DNA of 64,000 nucleotides from Hallerella sp964397425 (GCA_964397425.1 CAYNID010000007.1:34094-98093), one strand, 5' to 3'. Positions 53,382 through 62,964 are shown, counted from the first letter of the stretch. The notes: a model not told the origin generated them from the letters alone. Numbers and translations are program-made.

Positions 53382-55211
53382 ATGAAACTCAACCGGAAAA
53401 AATCAAACAAATCCAGAACGGCCCGGATTTCTTACATTTACTTCAATCGGATGTTTCCCAAGCGGATGGATGCGCTGCAAGTCGCTTTGTCTGTTTTTCT
53501 CGGCGTTTTCATCGGCATCTGGCCGACAATCGGTGTCGCCATCATTTTGACTGTGGCGGTCTGCGCCCTTTTCCGCTTGCCCAAAGTTCCCGGAGTCGTT
53601 GCTTCGTTTGTGGCGAATCCGCTGACCCAATTCGGGTTCTTTTATCCCGCGGGTTATTACATCGGACGGAAAATTCTCCAGCCGGAAAAAATTTCGTTTG
53701 ACTTTTTGGAAGAAATCAAAGGGCTTTCGTTCAGCAATGTCATCGAGGTCGTTTCCCGCTTGTGGAATGAAGCCGCTGGGCATCTTTTGGCGTTTTTGCT
53801 GGGAATTACCATCGTCGCATTTGTCTTTGGCGTGTTCTTTGGAATCGCCGCCTATTTCATCGTCTCTTACCGCAAACGCAAGCATCTTGAACTCAAAAAC
53901 CGTTACATCCACGAACTCATCTCCGAAGATGAAGTCATTTTGAAAGAAGCCAAGCAAAAAGGAAAACATATGCATATCTTTCCGTTCAAAGCACTCCGCC
54001 CTGTCGATCCTGCCAAGGCGAAGGACATATCCGCACTTCCTTACGACGTGATGAACCGTGAAGAAGCGAAAGCGCTCGCGAAAGGCCTGCCGTATTCGTA
54101 TTTGCGCATCACGCGCGCCGAATTGGAATTGCCGGATTCCGTTGACGCGTATGATCCTCAGGTCTATGCGCACGCCAAGGAAAATCTGGACAAGTTCATC
54201 GCCGAAGGTGTCATCGCGTTCGACAAAAAAGAATGCCTTTACATTTATCGGCAAACCATGAACGGTCGGGAACAATACGGCCTCGTTTGTACGGTGCCCG
54301 CCAAGGATTATTTTGACGGAGTCATCAAAAAGCACGAATTGACCCGCAAAGATAAAGAAGACGACCGCCTGCGCCATGTTTTGGCGACAAATTCCAATAC
54401 GGGACCGGTCTTTTTGACATACCGCGATAACGGTCAGTTTAATTTGCTGAAGGATATCATCCGGCGTCCCCCGGTTTATGATTTTGTCACCGAAGCGGAT
54501 GGCTTTGGACATACCGTCTGGATTATCGACGACGATGCGGAAATCGAAAAAATCCGGGAAGCTTATGACAAGATTCCGGTCAGTTATATCGCAGACGGGC
54601 ATCACCGAAGCGCTGCCGGCGCACGGGCTGCGGGCTACAGGGCATCTGAAAATCCTCAGAACAAGGGCGACGAAGAATACAACCGTTATCTCGCCATCCT
54701 TTTCCCCAGTACGCAACTCCAGATTTTGGATTACAACCGCGTACTGAAAGACTTGAACGGCCGCACGCCGGAACAGTTGATGGCTGAACTCGAACGCATT
54801 TTTGAAATTTCGGAACTTCCGGGGCAAGCGCATCCCGCCCGTCAAAATGTGGTGAATATGTACTTGGGCGGCAAATGGTATGCCTGTGAATTCAAACCGG
54901 CGTTCTTGAAGGATTTGGGACCGGTTGACTCTTTGGACGTCGCCCTTCTCCAGAAGTGGGTGCTGAATCCGCTGTTCGGCGTAGAAGATCCCCGCACGGC
55001 AAAAAACATTGATTTTGTCGGAGGAATCCGCGGCCTTTCCGAACTCGAAAAACGGGTGAACTCGGGAGAATGCGCGGTCGCCTTCGCCATGTATCCGACA
55101 ACGTTGGATCAGTTGATGGCGATTGCCGATGCCGGTGAAATCATGCCGCCGAAAAGCACGTGGTTTGAACCGAAACTCCGCGATGGCCTGTTGGTTCATT
55201 CGCTGGATTAA
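53382..55211 (+). CDS. DUF2062-DUF1015 fusion protein
   Basis: 609 residues from ATG after a GGAG site. Residues 1-195 are a DUF2062 membrane domain: FNRMFPKRMDALQVALSVFL, the PTIGV and NPLTQFGFFY signatures, and TMs near 30-65, 70-90 and 130-165. From residue 197 to the end is a complete DUF1015 domain (MHIFPFKALRPVDPAKAKDI, YIADGHHRSAAGARAAG), a family that includes archaeal free-serine kinase SerK. The second domain opens with an in-frame ATG at 53970, preceded by an AAAGGA site, so a separate soluble DUF1015 product is also possible. Functions of both halves in bacteria are unsettled. Confidence 0.85.
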   Translation: MKLNRKKSNKSRTARISYIYFNRMFPKRMDALQVALSVFLGVFIGIWPTIGVAIILTVAVCALFRLPKVPGVVASFVANPLTQFGFFYPAGYYIGRKILQPEKISFDFLEEIKGLSFSNVIEVVSRLWNEAAGHLLAFLLGITIVAFVFGVFFGIAAYFIVSYRKRKHLELKNRYIHELISEDEVILKEAKQKGKHMHIFPFKALRPVDPAKAKDISALPYDVMNREEAKALAKGLPYSYLRITRAELELPDSVDAYDPQVYAHAKENLDKFIAEGVIAFDKKECLYIYRQTMNGREQYGLVCTVPAKDYFDGVIKKHELTRKDKEDDRLRHVLATNSNTGPVFLTYRDNGQFNLLKDIIRRPPVYDFVTEADGFGHTVWIIDDDAEIEKIREAYDKIPVSYIADGHHRSAAGARAAGYRASENPQNKGDEEYNRYLAILFPSTQLQILDYNRVLKDLNGRTPEQLMAELERIFEISELPGQAHPARQNVVNMYLGGKWYACEFKPAFLKDLGPVDSLDVALLQKWVLNPLFGVEDPRTAKNIDFVGGIRGLSELEKRVNSGECAVAFAMYPTTLDQLMAIADAGEIMPPKSTWFEPKLRDGLLVHSLD

Positions 55212-55223
55212 GGCGTTGGTTTG

Positions 55224-56456
55224 ATGGCTTTCAAACGTTTCCAAATGGGCATCCGGCCTGCTTTTGTCGCAGGTTGGGTGTTTTTCCTTTGCCTGTTTGC
55301 GCATGCGGGGAACTTGACGCCCGGGGGCGTTTCGGCAGGCGGGAACGTTGTTCGCGATCTGCAACTGCGGGAATTTGGAACCGTCTTTCGTCCGGGAGCC
55401 AAAGGCTATTTGGGTGCGAACCTGTATTACTTCCCATTACCGGGGCAATCCAAGTTGAAAACGGAATACGGTAAGCACGAAGGCTATGTGCTCCGCCAGA
55501 ATTTTGCCGGCTACTTTGCCGAAGAATTGGGAAAAAGCGGGCTTGATTTGGGCATCCTTTGGTGGATTGAACGCCATGGTTGGGACAGCGAAGACTTTTT
55601 GCTCTTGCCGCATTATGGGGATTTCTCCCTTGTCCGCAGCGTGCAAACGGCGGGATTTTCTCTTGCCAGTCCGAAACGGCGAATTGGATTTGCCGGGGGT
55701 ATTCAATACACGAATCCGGAATACGTGGCGAAAATTTACGCCCCGGAATCGGACAGCCTTTTTGAATGGGCTGCATTGACGTGGGGAAAACTCTCCTTGC
55801 AAACCAGTTTTCATCATGACGACTTTCGCCACGCCCGTCTCAGCCTGAATTTGGAATCCAAACAGGTGTTGGGCGGGAACGCTTCGGGGTGGACGACGCA
55901 TTTGCCGAATATCGATGTCGCGTTGTATGACCGCGGCGGAGAATCTGATGATTCTTTGCGGGTTTTTGTGGAACAGAATTTGATAGGGCAACGTCTGTAT
56001 GCCGAAGTCGCCGTTTATTTTCCAGATCCCGAAGTCCGATTCGTGGCGCTAAAATATTATCCGGATCCGTCAAAAGTGGTCTCGTTTGATGTGACCTGTT
56101 ACCGCAAACCGGGCGGCACACTTTTGTGGGGCGGGGGAATTTCCATGCCATTTTTCCGCATCGGTTACAATCACGCGGATGACATTGAAAACGTGTTCGG
56201 ACTCCGTGGAACGCTCACGATGCAATTCCATCTGGGCATCGAAAAAATCATGGACAAGTTTGTCGGTTTGAACGGTTCTCGGGCGACTCCGATGCAGACG
56301 CGAGAAATCGATACCGATGAAAACCTGAAAAAACAACGCCGCGAAGAACGCGAAAAGGCGTTTGACGCGTCGCGGAAAAAAGGGGCGCAGGAACCGTCAA
56401 AGACAAGCGGTGCCGAATTGACTGCGACAGGGATTGTCCGGGAGAACGCGAAATGA
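55224..56456 (+). CDS. Putative outer-membrane protein, 410 aa
   Basis: A signal peptide (AFVAGWVFFLCLFAHAGN) is followed by about 330 residues of alternating strands rich in aromatic residues, as in an outer-membrane barrel (YLGANLYYFPLP, LYAEVAVYFPDP, LLWGGGISMPFFRIGY). The last 60 residues are different: Arg/Lys/Glu-rich and polar (LKKQRREEREKAFDASRKKG), with no terminal aromatic of a classic barrel. No family recognised. It starts 12 bases after the fusion gene and its stop overlaps the lipoprotein gene (ATGA). Confidence 0.6.
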   Translation: MAFKRFQMGIRPAFVAGWVFFLCLFAHAGNLTPGGVSAGGNVVRDLQLREFGTVFRPGAKGYLGANLYYFPLPGQSKLKTEYGKHEGYVLRQNFAGYFAEELGKSGLDLGILWWIERHGWDSEDFLLLPHYGDFSLVRSVQTAGFSLASPKRRIGFAGGIQYTNPEYVAKIYAPESDSLFEWAALTWGKLSLQTSFHHDDFRHARLSLNLESKQVLGGNASGWTTHLPNIDVALYDRGGESDDSLRVFVEQNLIGQRLYAEVAVYFPDPEVRFVALKYYPDPSKVVSFDVTCYRKPGGTLLWGGGISMPFFRIGYNHADDIENVFGLRGTLTMQFHLGIEKIMDKFVGLNGSRATPMQTREIDTDENLKKQRREEREKAFDASRKKGAQEPSKTSGAELTATGIVRENAK

Positions 56457-56806
56457 AATTCTTGGCATGGATCTTCGCCCTTCTTTGCTTTTCCGGATGC
56501 ACTCATTTGATTCTGGATTCCACAGAAAGGCTCCAACTGAAAAACGGTGCCGATGTCGCTGTCGCCGAATTTTCTGTCGTCGGAGAAAAGGATACGATTC
56601 CCTGGGTCCGGGACACCGTGCGTCCGGGAGAACTTTCCCTTGTGCGTGAAAAGGATTTTGTCGGCTCGTTCCATATCGTATTTTCTGCGGCGGATTCAGC
56701 CGGGAACTGGAAACTTGTCGATTTGGGAAAGGTCCATTTTGACGGAGGCAGCGAGATACTGATCCTTTTGAAAAAGGACGGTGTTTGGCATAGTGAATTT
56801 GAATAA
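56453..56806 (+). CDS. Small lipoprotein of unknown function, 117 aa
   Basis: Signal peptide MKFLAWIFALLCFSGC with the lipid-modified Cys16. The mature 100 residues look like a beta-sandwich (VAEFSVVGEKDTIPWVRDTV; HIVFSAADSAGNWKLVDLGK). It begins in the stop of the barrel gene, so it may be an accessory of that protein. Family unknown. Confidence 0.7.
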   Translation: MKFLAWIFALLCFSGCTHLILDSTERLQLKNGADVAVAEFSVVGEKDTIPWVRDTVRPGELSLVREKDFVGSFHIVFSAADSAGNWKLVDLGKVHFDGGSEILILLKKDGVWHSEFE

Positions 56807-56837
56807 ATTTTACATTGAAAAAGGCTTTACCGCATCC

Positions 56838-56933
56838 ATGAATCTGTCCATAGAACATTTCAAAAGTTTGAATTTGGCAAACGCCCTCGAAGTGGGAAGT
56901 GTCCGCGTCGTTTTGGAGGACGGTTCGAAATGA
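56838..56933 (+). CDS. Short ORF coupled to smc, 31 aa
   Basis: ATG to TGA frame reading MNLSIEHFKSLNLANALEVG and ending in VVLEDGSK. Its stop overlaps the smc ATG (ATGA), and the smc ribosome site GGAGG lies inside it. It may be a leader peptide that couples translation to smc or a chance frame. Confidence 0.4.
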   Translation: MNLSIEHFKSLNLANALEVGSVRVVLEDGSK

Positions 56934-59900
56934 AAATCACCAAGCTCAAAATTTTTGGATTCAAGTCTTTTGCGCAGCGAACGGAAATCACTTTTCCCGG
57001 AAACGGCCTCACGGCTGTTGTCGGTCCGAATGGCGCGGGCAAGTCCAATATTGTCGACGCGATTCGTTGGGTGTTGGGAGAACAGCGCGCGTCGGTGCTT
57101 CGCATGGACAAAATGCAAAGCGTCATCTTTTCCGGTACAGAAGAACGCGCGGCGATGAGCATTGCCGAAGTTTCCCTGGTCATTGACAATTCAGACGGCA
57201 ACTTGGCTTCGGAGTATTCCGAAGTGATGGTCACTCGCCGTGCCCATCGCGACGGTCTCACCGAATATCTCATCAACAATCAGGAATGCCGCTTAAAGGA
57301 TATTCAAAACCTCTTTTTCGATTCCGGCTTAGGCTCAGGGAATTACTCCCAGATGAACGAAACGATGATTCGCAACGTCCTTGCCGACAGCCCGGAATAC
57401 CGCCGGACTCTTTTTGAAGAAGCTGCCGGGGTGAGCAAATATAAAAAGCAGCGCAAGGAAACTTTGGGGCAGCTCGAACGGGTCCGTTCCGACATGGAAC
57501 GCGTCGAAGACAATTTGCGCCATGAACGCACCGCCGTCCGCCAATACGAAAAGCGGGCGGCCAAAGCGGAAGAATGGAAGCGCCTTCGTTCCCGGCTTCG
57601 CGAACTGGATCTTTCTGTAAGCCTCGACACCCATGCGGATGCCCGCAAAAACCTTTCCATTTTGACCGATTCGCGGACAAGGCTTGAACACGAACAGGAA
57701 TCCGACAAGACTCGCCTCACGGAGCTTGAAGCGAAAATTGCAGAACGTTCGCTTTTGATTTCGGATGACGAAGAAAATCTCAGGCAGTTGGAATCCGAGG
57801 TGAAGCGGCGCGAATTGGAATACAGGGATTTAAACAATGAACTGACCAACAACCGCAACCAGCAGGGTGTTGCGGAAATGAACATCCAGAAATACAACGG
57901 GGAAATCGCGGATGCGGAAAACCGGATAGCGGAACTGTCCCGGGAAAGGGAAACTCTGGAACAGGAAACGCGGGAAATGGGCTCCGAGGATTTTCTTTCC
58001 GAAAAGGAACGCGAACTTTCTCGTGAAGAAGAAGCTCTCCAGGTTTTGCGGGACGATGTCGATGCGTTGCGCGAAGAATCCCGGTCTCTTTCCGACAAGC
58101 GAATCGCCTGTTTGAACAAGGCGAATGACCTCCGTTCCCGTTGGCAGCGCCAAGATGCGGAAGCGGATTTGCTCAGGTCCAGTTTGGACAAATGGAATGC
58201 GGAGTCTTCCGAATTGGAACGGAAAAAAGCCGAATCCGAAGAAACTCTCGCCTCCATTTCGCGGGGAATCGAAGAAGCGCAATCGGAAATAGAAATTCTC
58301 GAAGAGCGCAAGAATGTCCAACAAGAAGAAATTGAAAATCTTTCTGCCGCGCTTTCTGCAGAAGATTCCCGGATAGCCTCGTTCAGGACACGTGCCGCGG
58401 GACTGGAATCCCGGATAGAAGTTTTACAGAATATGGATGCGGATGCCGGAGCGGGCGCGGACTTTTTGATGAACGCCAAAACAGCCGAAGTGAAAGGTCT
58501 TTTGGGTTCGTTGCTCACGGTGGATTCCGCGTATGCGGATGCGGTTGAATTTGCGCTTGGCCGGGCGTTGAACGCCGTTGTCGCCAATTCTCCGGCGACG
58601 GTCGATGGCCTGTTGGACGCATTGGATGGTGCGCAGGCGGGAACTTCCTTTGTCGCTTTTGAAAACGGACCCGTTGCCGTTAGCGAAGAATTTCCCAATC
58701 GGCCCGGAGTCATCGGCGCGGCCTCCCGCTTTGTCCATGCGGACGCTTCGCTTCAGCGGTTGGTGGACCGCCTCCTTTCCCGGACGATTCTTGTGGAAAA
58801 TTTCGCGACGGCAAAATCTCTCGCCGCTGAATTTTCGGCAAAAGATTTCTGGTTCCTCTCTGTCGACGGGCGTTATGTTTCTTCGTCGGGTTTGGCCTTT
58901 GGCGGTCATGGGAAAAGCGAATCGCCGGGCATTCTTTCCCGCAAGGCGGAAGTCGAAAAAGACCGTGCGGAACTTCAAAACATCCGGTCGGAACTGGAAA
59001 AGAGTTCCGATGAACGGGAGCGGATTTCGGAGCGTTTGGAAGAATCGCGCACCATGCTTTCCGAAACCGAAGAATCCATCCGGGAAGCGAATGAGCGGAT
59101 CCGTTCCGGAACTGCCGCGGAAAAAATCCATCGCAACATGCTGTCGGATACGGAGAGACGGCTTTCAAACCTCGAAGACAATTTGAAAAACGCAGAATCC
59201 CGGATTCGAGAATCCGAAGCGCGCCGCCTCGATGATGCGGATCTTGCGAATGCAGAAAGCGAATCCGAAGCGATTGAAAAAGAATACACGGCGGTCATGG
59301 ATTCCCTTTCCGAGAAGGACCGGATTTGCAAAGACAAGGAAGAAGACGTCCGCCTGTTGAGAGCCGAGCTCGGACAGACTCAATCGAAACTTCAGGAAAA
59401 ACGGTCCCGGATCAGTTCCATCAGTGACCAAATCGGCGTTTTCAAAGACATCGTTTCCGGTCGGCGGGAAGAAATTTCGCAAGTCGGATTGAAACGGGAA
59501 GAGCTCCTTGCCCATGAAAAGGAACTGGCGGACAGAATCCAGGAACAGGACGGTGAACTCCGCAAAAAAGAAGCGGAACGCGACGAAGCGCGGGAACGCT
59601 ATAACATTGTCGCCGGCGACATCAACGATTGGCGCTCCGAAGTGCGCAACATCAATTCCGGCCTTTTGAAACGTTCGGACAACATCAACGATGTGATGCT
59701 CCGGATTAACGCGCTGGGGGCGAACATTGACCGTTTGCGGGAACGCGTGTTCAGCGAATGGGAAGTCGACGTGGATCATGCGGAAGACGTTCCCCGTGTG
59801 GAATACGAAGAAAAGGCTGCCAAAAAGGAAATTTCCGAATTGCGGACTCAAATCCGGAATTTAGGACCGGTCGATGTCGATATCATGGAAGATTTCGAAG

Positions 59901-60487
59901 CGCAAAAAGCCCGCCTGGCCGAAGTCGAAAAAGAGTTTGACGATTTGGACAAGGCGCGCGCCTCTTTGGAGCGGACCATCGCCAAATTGGACGGCATCGC
60001 CCAAGACAGGTTCCTCGCCACGTTCCATAAAATTCAGAAGAATTTCCAAGAAGTTTTCAGCCGCATCATGATTAACGGCGAAGCGCGTCTTTCCCTGCAG
60101 GAGGGCGCAGACCCACTCGAAGCCGCCATTGAAGTGAATGCCCGGCCTACGGGAAAGAAAATGCGCGGCGTGACAGCCCTCTCTGGAGGAGAACGCGCCT
60201 TGACCGCGGTTTCGCTCCTGTTTGCCATTTACATGGAAAAACCGTCGCCGTATTGCGTCTTGGACGAAGTCGATGGACCGCTTGATGACGCGAACATTGG
60301 GCGTTTCATGGAATTGCTGCGCCATTTTTCGAATCAGACCCAGTTCATTTTGGTGACGCACAACAAGCGGACAATGGCCGCTGCCGATATGCTTTACGGT
60401 GTGACTCAGGAAATCAAGGGAATCTCCCGGATTGCGTCTGTCAAGCTCGATGACGCGGTGGCGTTAGAACTTCACGAAAAAGGATAG
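56930..60487 (+). CDS. smc: Chromosome partition protein SMC
   Basis: 1185 residues. The N-terminal ATPase half has MKITKLKIFGFKSFAQRTEI and Walker A GPNGAGKSNIVDA (about 32-44). Two long coiled coils (about 170-500 and 680-1000) flank the hinge near 510-670 (AEVKGLLGSLLTV, VVANSPATVDGLLDALDG). The C-terminal half has the signature LSGGERALTAVSLLFA and Walker B YCVLDEVDGPLDDANI. It organises and segregates the chromosome with ScpA and ScpB, which are not in the window. Confidence 0.97.
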   Translation: MKITKLKIFGFKSFAQRTEITFPGNGLTAVVGPNGAGKSNIVDAIRWVLGEQRASVLRMDKMQSVIFSGTEERAAMSIAEVSLVIDNSDGNLASEYSEVMVTRRAHRDGLTEYLINNQECRLKDIQNLFFDSGLGSGNYSQMNETMIRNVLADSPEYRRTLFEEAAGVSKYKKQRKETLGQLERVRSDMERVEDNLRHERTAVRQYEKRAAKAEEWKRLRSRLRELDLSVSLDTHADARKNLSILTDSRTRLEHEQESDKTRLTELEAKIAERSLLISDDEENLRQLESEVKRRELEYRDLNNELTNNRNQQGVAEMNIQKYNGEIADAENRIAELSRERETLEQETREMGSEDFLSEKERELSREEEALQVLRDDVDALREESRSLSDKRIACLNKANDLRSRWQRQDAEADLLRSSLDKWNAESSELERKKAESEETLASISRGIEEAQSEIEILEERKNVQQEEIENLSAALSAEDSRIASFRTRAAGLESRIEVLQNMDADAGAGADFLMNAKTAEVKGLLGSLLTVDSAYADAVEFALGRALNAVVANSPATVDGLLDALDGAQAGTSFVAFENGPVAVSEEFPNRPGVIGAASRFVHADASLQRLVDRLLSRTILVENFATAKSLAAEFSAKDFWFLSVDGRYVSSSGLAFGGHGKSESPGILSRKAEVEKDRAELQNIRSELEKSSDERERISERLEESRTMLSETEESIREANERIRSGTAAEKIHRNMLSDTERRLSNLEDNLKNAESRIRESEARRLDDADLANAESESEAIEKEYTAVMDSLSEKDRICKDKEEDVRLLRAELGQTQSKLQEKRSRISSISDQIGVFKDIVSGRREEISQVGLKREELLAHEKELADRIQEQDGELRKKEAERDEARERYNIVAGDINDWRSEVRNINSGLLKRSDNINDVMLRINALGANIDRLRERVFSEWEVDVDHAEDVPRVEYEEKAAKKEISELRTQIRNLGPVDVDIMEDFEAQKARLAEVEKEFDDLDKARASLERTIAKLDGIAQDRFLATFHKIQKNFQEVFSRIMINGEARLSLQEGADPLEAAIEVNARPTGKKMRGVTALSGGERALTAVSLLFAIYMEKPSPYCVLDEVDGPLDDANIGRFMELLRHFSNQTQFILVTHNKRTMAAADMLYGVTQEIKGISRIASVKLDDAVALELHEKG

Positions 60488-60548
60488 CTCGGATTGCCCG
60501 GAATTTTTTATATTGAAAACATCAATTCCAGTAGGAAAGGAGTTTTTT

Positions 60549-61130
60549 ATGAAGAAAATGATGGCTGCATGTTTCGCCGCAGTGGGAATCTCTGTCTTTG
60601 CCGGCTGTGCGGGTTCCGCCCAGAAAGCGTCCGAAGGGGGATTCAAAACGGTGGAAACGCCCGCATCTCAATTGGAAGAATACCGCTCGGAACTTTCGGA
60701 AAAGGATATTCCCTCGGCGATTGGAATGGCTGTTTCTAATGATGAAATGATTGCCCGGACGCAGGCTGCCGATGAAGCGCGCGCCGCTTTGGCGACAGCG
60801 ACGAAAACCCAGGTGAACCGTTACAAAGAACAATACGGCAAGAATGTCGATGGAAACGCCCTTAAAATTTGGGAAGAAAAGGCGAATGAATACACGGAAC
60901 AGGAACTTGTCGGCGCGAGTGTTGTCCGCACGATAACGCAATTCAACGAAGAAAGCGGGCAATACAAAATTTACGTCCTGGTCGCCATGGATCCTGCCAA
61001 ATTGGCTACCGCCCTGCAAAAGGCCGCCGAAGAAAATCAGGAATTCATGCTCCGCGCGCAAAGTGCCGATATGCAAAAACGGATGAATGAAGCCGCTGAA
61101 AATTACAAAAAGGAAGTTCAGGGAAAATAA
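60549..61130 (+). CDS. LPP20-like lipoprotein
   Basis: 193 residues from the ATG with GGAG upstream; an earlier in-frame ATG lacks a signal peptide. The signal ends VFAGC (Cys20). Mature part 45-170 resembles the LPP20 family: alternating DEMIARTQAADEARAALA helices and VVRTITQFNEESGQYKIYVLVA strands. Such proteins sit on the outer membrane; function unknown. A bidirectional terminator follows. Confidence 0.75.
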   Translation: MKKMMAACFAAVGISVFAGCAGSAQKASEGGFKTVETPASQLEEYRSELSEKDIPSAIGMAVSNDEMIARTQAADEARAALATATKTQVNRYKEQYGKNVDGNALKIWEEKANEYTEQELVGASVVRTITQFNEESGQYKIYVLVAMDPAKLATALQKAAEENQEFMLRAQSADMQKRMNEAAENYKKEVQGK

Positions 61131-61147
61131 ACCCTTGAACCAAAACG

Positions 61148-61172
61148 AAAAGTCCCGCGAAGCGGGACTTTT
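61148..61172. terminator. Bidirectional Rho-independent terminator
   Basis: An 11-bp perfect stem (AAAAGTCCCGC with GCGGGACTTTT, loop GAA) lies between the convergent LPP20-like and MTHFR-like genes. T/A tracts on both sides let it serve both strands. Confidence 0.9.
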
Positions 61173-61195
61173 TAATGCCTTGAAAACGAAAACGG

Positions 61196-61957
61196 TCAGC
61201 CGAAGATGCCTTTGAGATATTCCAGAGCGCCATTCGCGACGGGCATCAGATAGCCGCGTTGCCGCGTCTCGTTGATGGTCACCAGAAGCTGTCTTGCTAG
61301 TCGGATGTTGTAGTCCACGTCAAAACGGAAGTTCGGAGGGAGGACGACTTTGTTCACGCGTTCCCAGTAGCGCCGGGATTTTTCAGTGAAAATGGGGGCG
61401 ATGCCGAACCAGATTTCCGCGTCAGGCAATTGTTCTAGCCACAATTCGAGCATGCCAACGGAAAAGAACGGTTGTGTGTAAAATCCATCGCTGCCGGCTT
61501 CTTGCTTGCGGAATGCGTAATCGAGTTCTTCGCGGAAGGAGTTCCGGTAAGGGTCCAGTCCCGTATAAATTTTGATTTTGGGAAATTCCCTTTTCACGGC
61601 TTTGACGGCTTCGATAGTCGAAAGTCCCGACGGGATGAATCCCGGAACATCTGTCGGTGGGTCTCCGCCAATCAGCAGGACTTGAGTCATTCCGGACGCT
61701 TCGAGAATGGCGACTTTTTCCAGCAGCTCTTTTTCGGAACGGTCGATGAGGCGAAAATGCGGCGTCGTCGGAATCTTTGATTCGAGTAAAAGCTTGGAGG
61801 GCTCGAAGGATTTGATGGGGAGCTTGCGAATTTCCGGAACGTTGATGCTCGTGACAAACGGATACGTGAACAGGGATTCCTTGGCTTCGGCCAGGATGCC
61901 TTCGAGGGAACGCGGAACCAGTTCCAGGGCGATTTCTTTTGGTTTTTTGAAACTCAT
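61196..61957 (-). CDS. metF: Methylenetetrahydrofolate reductase-like protein
   Basis: 253 residues from the ATG reading MSFKKPKEIALELVP; the longer frame is rejected because the promoter lies inside it. TIM-barrel of the MTHFR family: VLLIGGDPP, then SDGFYTQPFF and a LPPNFRFDVDYN turn near the end. It makes 5-methyl-THF for methionine synthesis from 5,10-methylene-THF with FAD. It is about 40 residues shorter than E. coli MetF, so a related flavin reductase is possible. Confidence 0.75.
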   Translation of the reverse strand: MSFKKPKEIALELVPRSLEGILAEAKESLFTYPFVTSINVPEIRKLPIKSFEPSKLLLESKIPTTPHFRLIDRSEKELLEKVAILEASGMTQVLLIGGDPPTDVPGFIPSGLSTIEAVKAVKREFPKIKIYTGLDPYRNSFREELDYAFRKQEAGSDGFYTQPFFSVGMLELWLEQLPDAEIWFGIAPIFTEKSRRYWERVNKVVLPPNFRFDVDYNIRLARQLLVTINETRQRGYLMPVANGALEYLKGIFG

Positions 61958-61963
61958 GGAGGG

Positions 61964-61992
61964 AATATAACAAGAAATTTTCAAAAAGTCAA
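61964..61992 (-). promoter_or_regulatory. Near-consensus promoter of the MTHFR-like gene, leaderless
   Basis: Minus strand TTGACT, exactly 17 bases, TATATT, six bases, then ATG. The start of transcription would fall on the A of the start codon. The best promoter match in the window. Confidence 0.75.
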
Positions 61993-62071
61993 TGCGTAAA
62001 TGTGAATTTTCGCATAAATGTTGGTGGGAAGAAATTGAAGTTTCTTTTTCGGCGCAGGCGTTTCCGATTTG

Positions 62072-62077
62072 TATATT
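62072..62077 (+). promoter_or_regulatory. -10 box of the metal ABC genes
   Basis: TATATT 26 bases before the TTG start, with AAGGAG (62092-62097) as ribosome site. No good -35 box. Confidence 0.4.
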
Positions 62078-62103
62078 TGCCCAGACGTTATCAAGGAGTT
62101 TCG

Positions 62104-62964
62104 TTGTCCCGTCTAATTATTCCGCTAGTCTTCTTTTGTGCAATATCCCTTTTTGCCGAAAGCCCGGAAAAAAAGTTGACTGTTGCCGTGACGCTTTCTC
62201 CGTATGCGAAAATCGTGCGGGAAATCGCCGGAAATCAGGCTGACGTGGTGACTCTTGTGCCTCCCAACGCCAATCCGCACACGTTTGAACCCCGCCCGGC
62301 GACGCTCCGGAGTTTTTCTGCCGCTTCGATTTACTTGAGCGACGGCTCGGGCCTTGATGCCGCCTGGCTGCCGCGCTTCAAGGGCGTGAATCCCGGAGTA
62401 GAAATCCGGGATATTTCCCAGGGCGTCTCGTGGATGCAAGAAGAGCATTCCCACGAAAACGGTGAACGGGCGGAACTCGATCCGCATCTTTGGAATTCTC
62501 CCCGGACAGCGCTTCTTGTCGCTGCGAACGTGTGCTCTGTGCTGGTGGAAACCGATGCCCCGAATGCGGGCGTTTACCGCACCAATCTCGAAGTATTTTC
62601 CAAGCGGCTTTCCGACTTGGACGTGAAATTCTCTGCGGCGGTCAAGGGCCTTTCCGAGGAAAAGCGCACGTTCATCGTGTTTCATCCCTCGTATGGATAT
62701 CTGGCGAGGGATTATGGGCTGCACCAAGTCGCTGTGGAAATGGACGGCAAAGAACCCAAACCGCGGGATTTGCAACGCTTAATCGGTTCGGCGAAAAAAT
62801 TTCAGGTCAAGACGATTTTTGTCCAGCCGCAATTCAGCCGTCGGGCTGTGGAATCTCTGTCCAGGGAAATCCAGGCGAAAATCGTTTCTGTGGATCCGCT
62901 CGCGTATGACTTTGAATCGGAGCTGCTGAAATTTTTGGATGCGCTGACGGCGGAGGCGAAGTGA
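62104..62964 (+). CDS. znuA: Zinc/manganese ABC transporter substrate-binding protein (ZnuA-like)
   Basis: 286 residues from a TTG start six bases after AAGGAG; earlier in-frame ATG codons lack this and would spoil the signal peptide (LIIPLVFFCAISLFAE). Family A-1 fold: VTLSPYAKIVREIAGNQ, NANPHTFEP with the first metal His, a His/Glu-rich loop EEHSHENGE, LDPHLWNSP with the second, and VFHPSYGYL with the third, plus SVDPLAYDF. It binds zinc or manganese in the periplasm for import. Stop overlaps the ATPase start. Confidence 0.9.
   Translation: MSRLIIPLVFFCAISLFAESPEKKLTVAVTLSPYAKIVREIAGNQADVVTLVPPNANPHTFEPRPATLRSFSAASIYLSDGSGLDAAWLPRFKGVNPGVEIRDISQGVSWMQEEHSHENGERAELDPHLWNSPRTALLVAANVCSVLVETDAPNAGVYRTNLEVFSKRLSDLDVKFSAAVKGLSEEKRTFIVFHPSYGYLARDYGLHQVAVEMDGKEPKPRDLQRLIGSAKKFQVKTIFVQPQFSRRAVESLSREIQAKIVSVDPLAYDFESELLKFLDALTAEAK

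Noticed and set aside
53403..55364. 653-codon ORF antisense to the DUF2062-DUF1015 gene
   Set aside because: Shadow of a real gene; no start signal or family.
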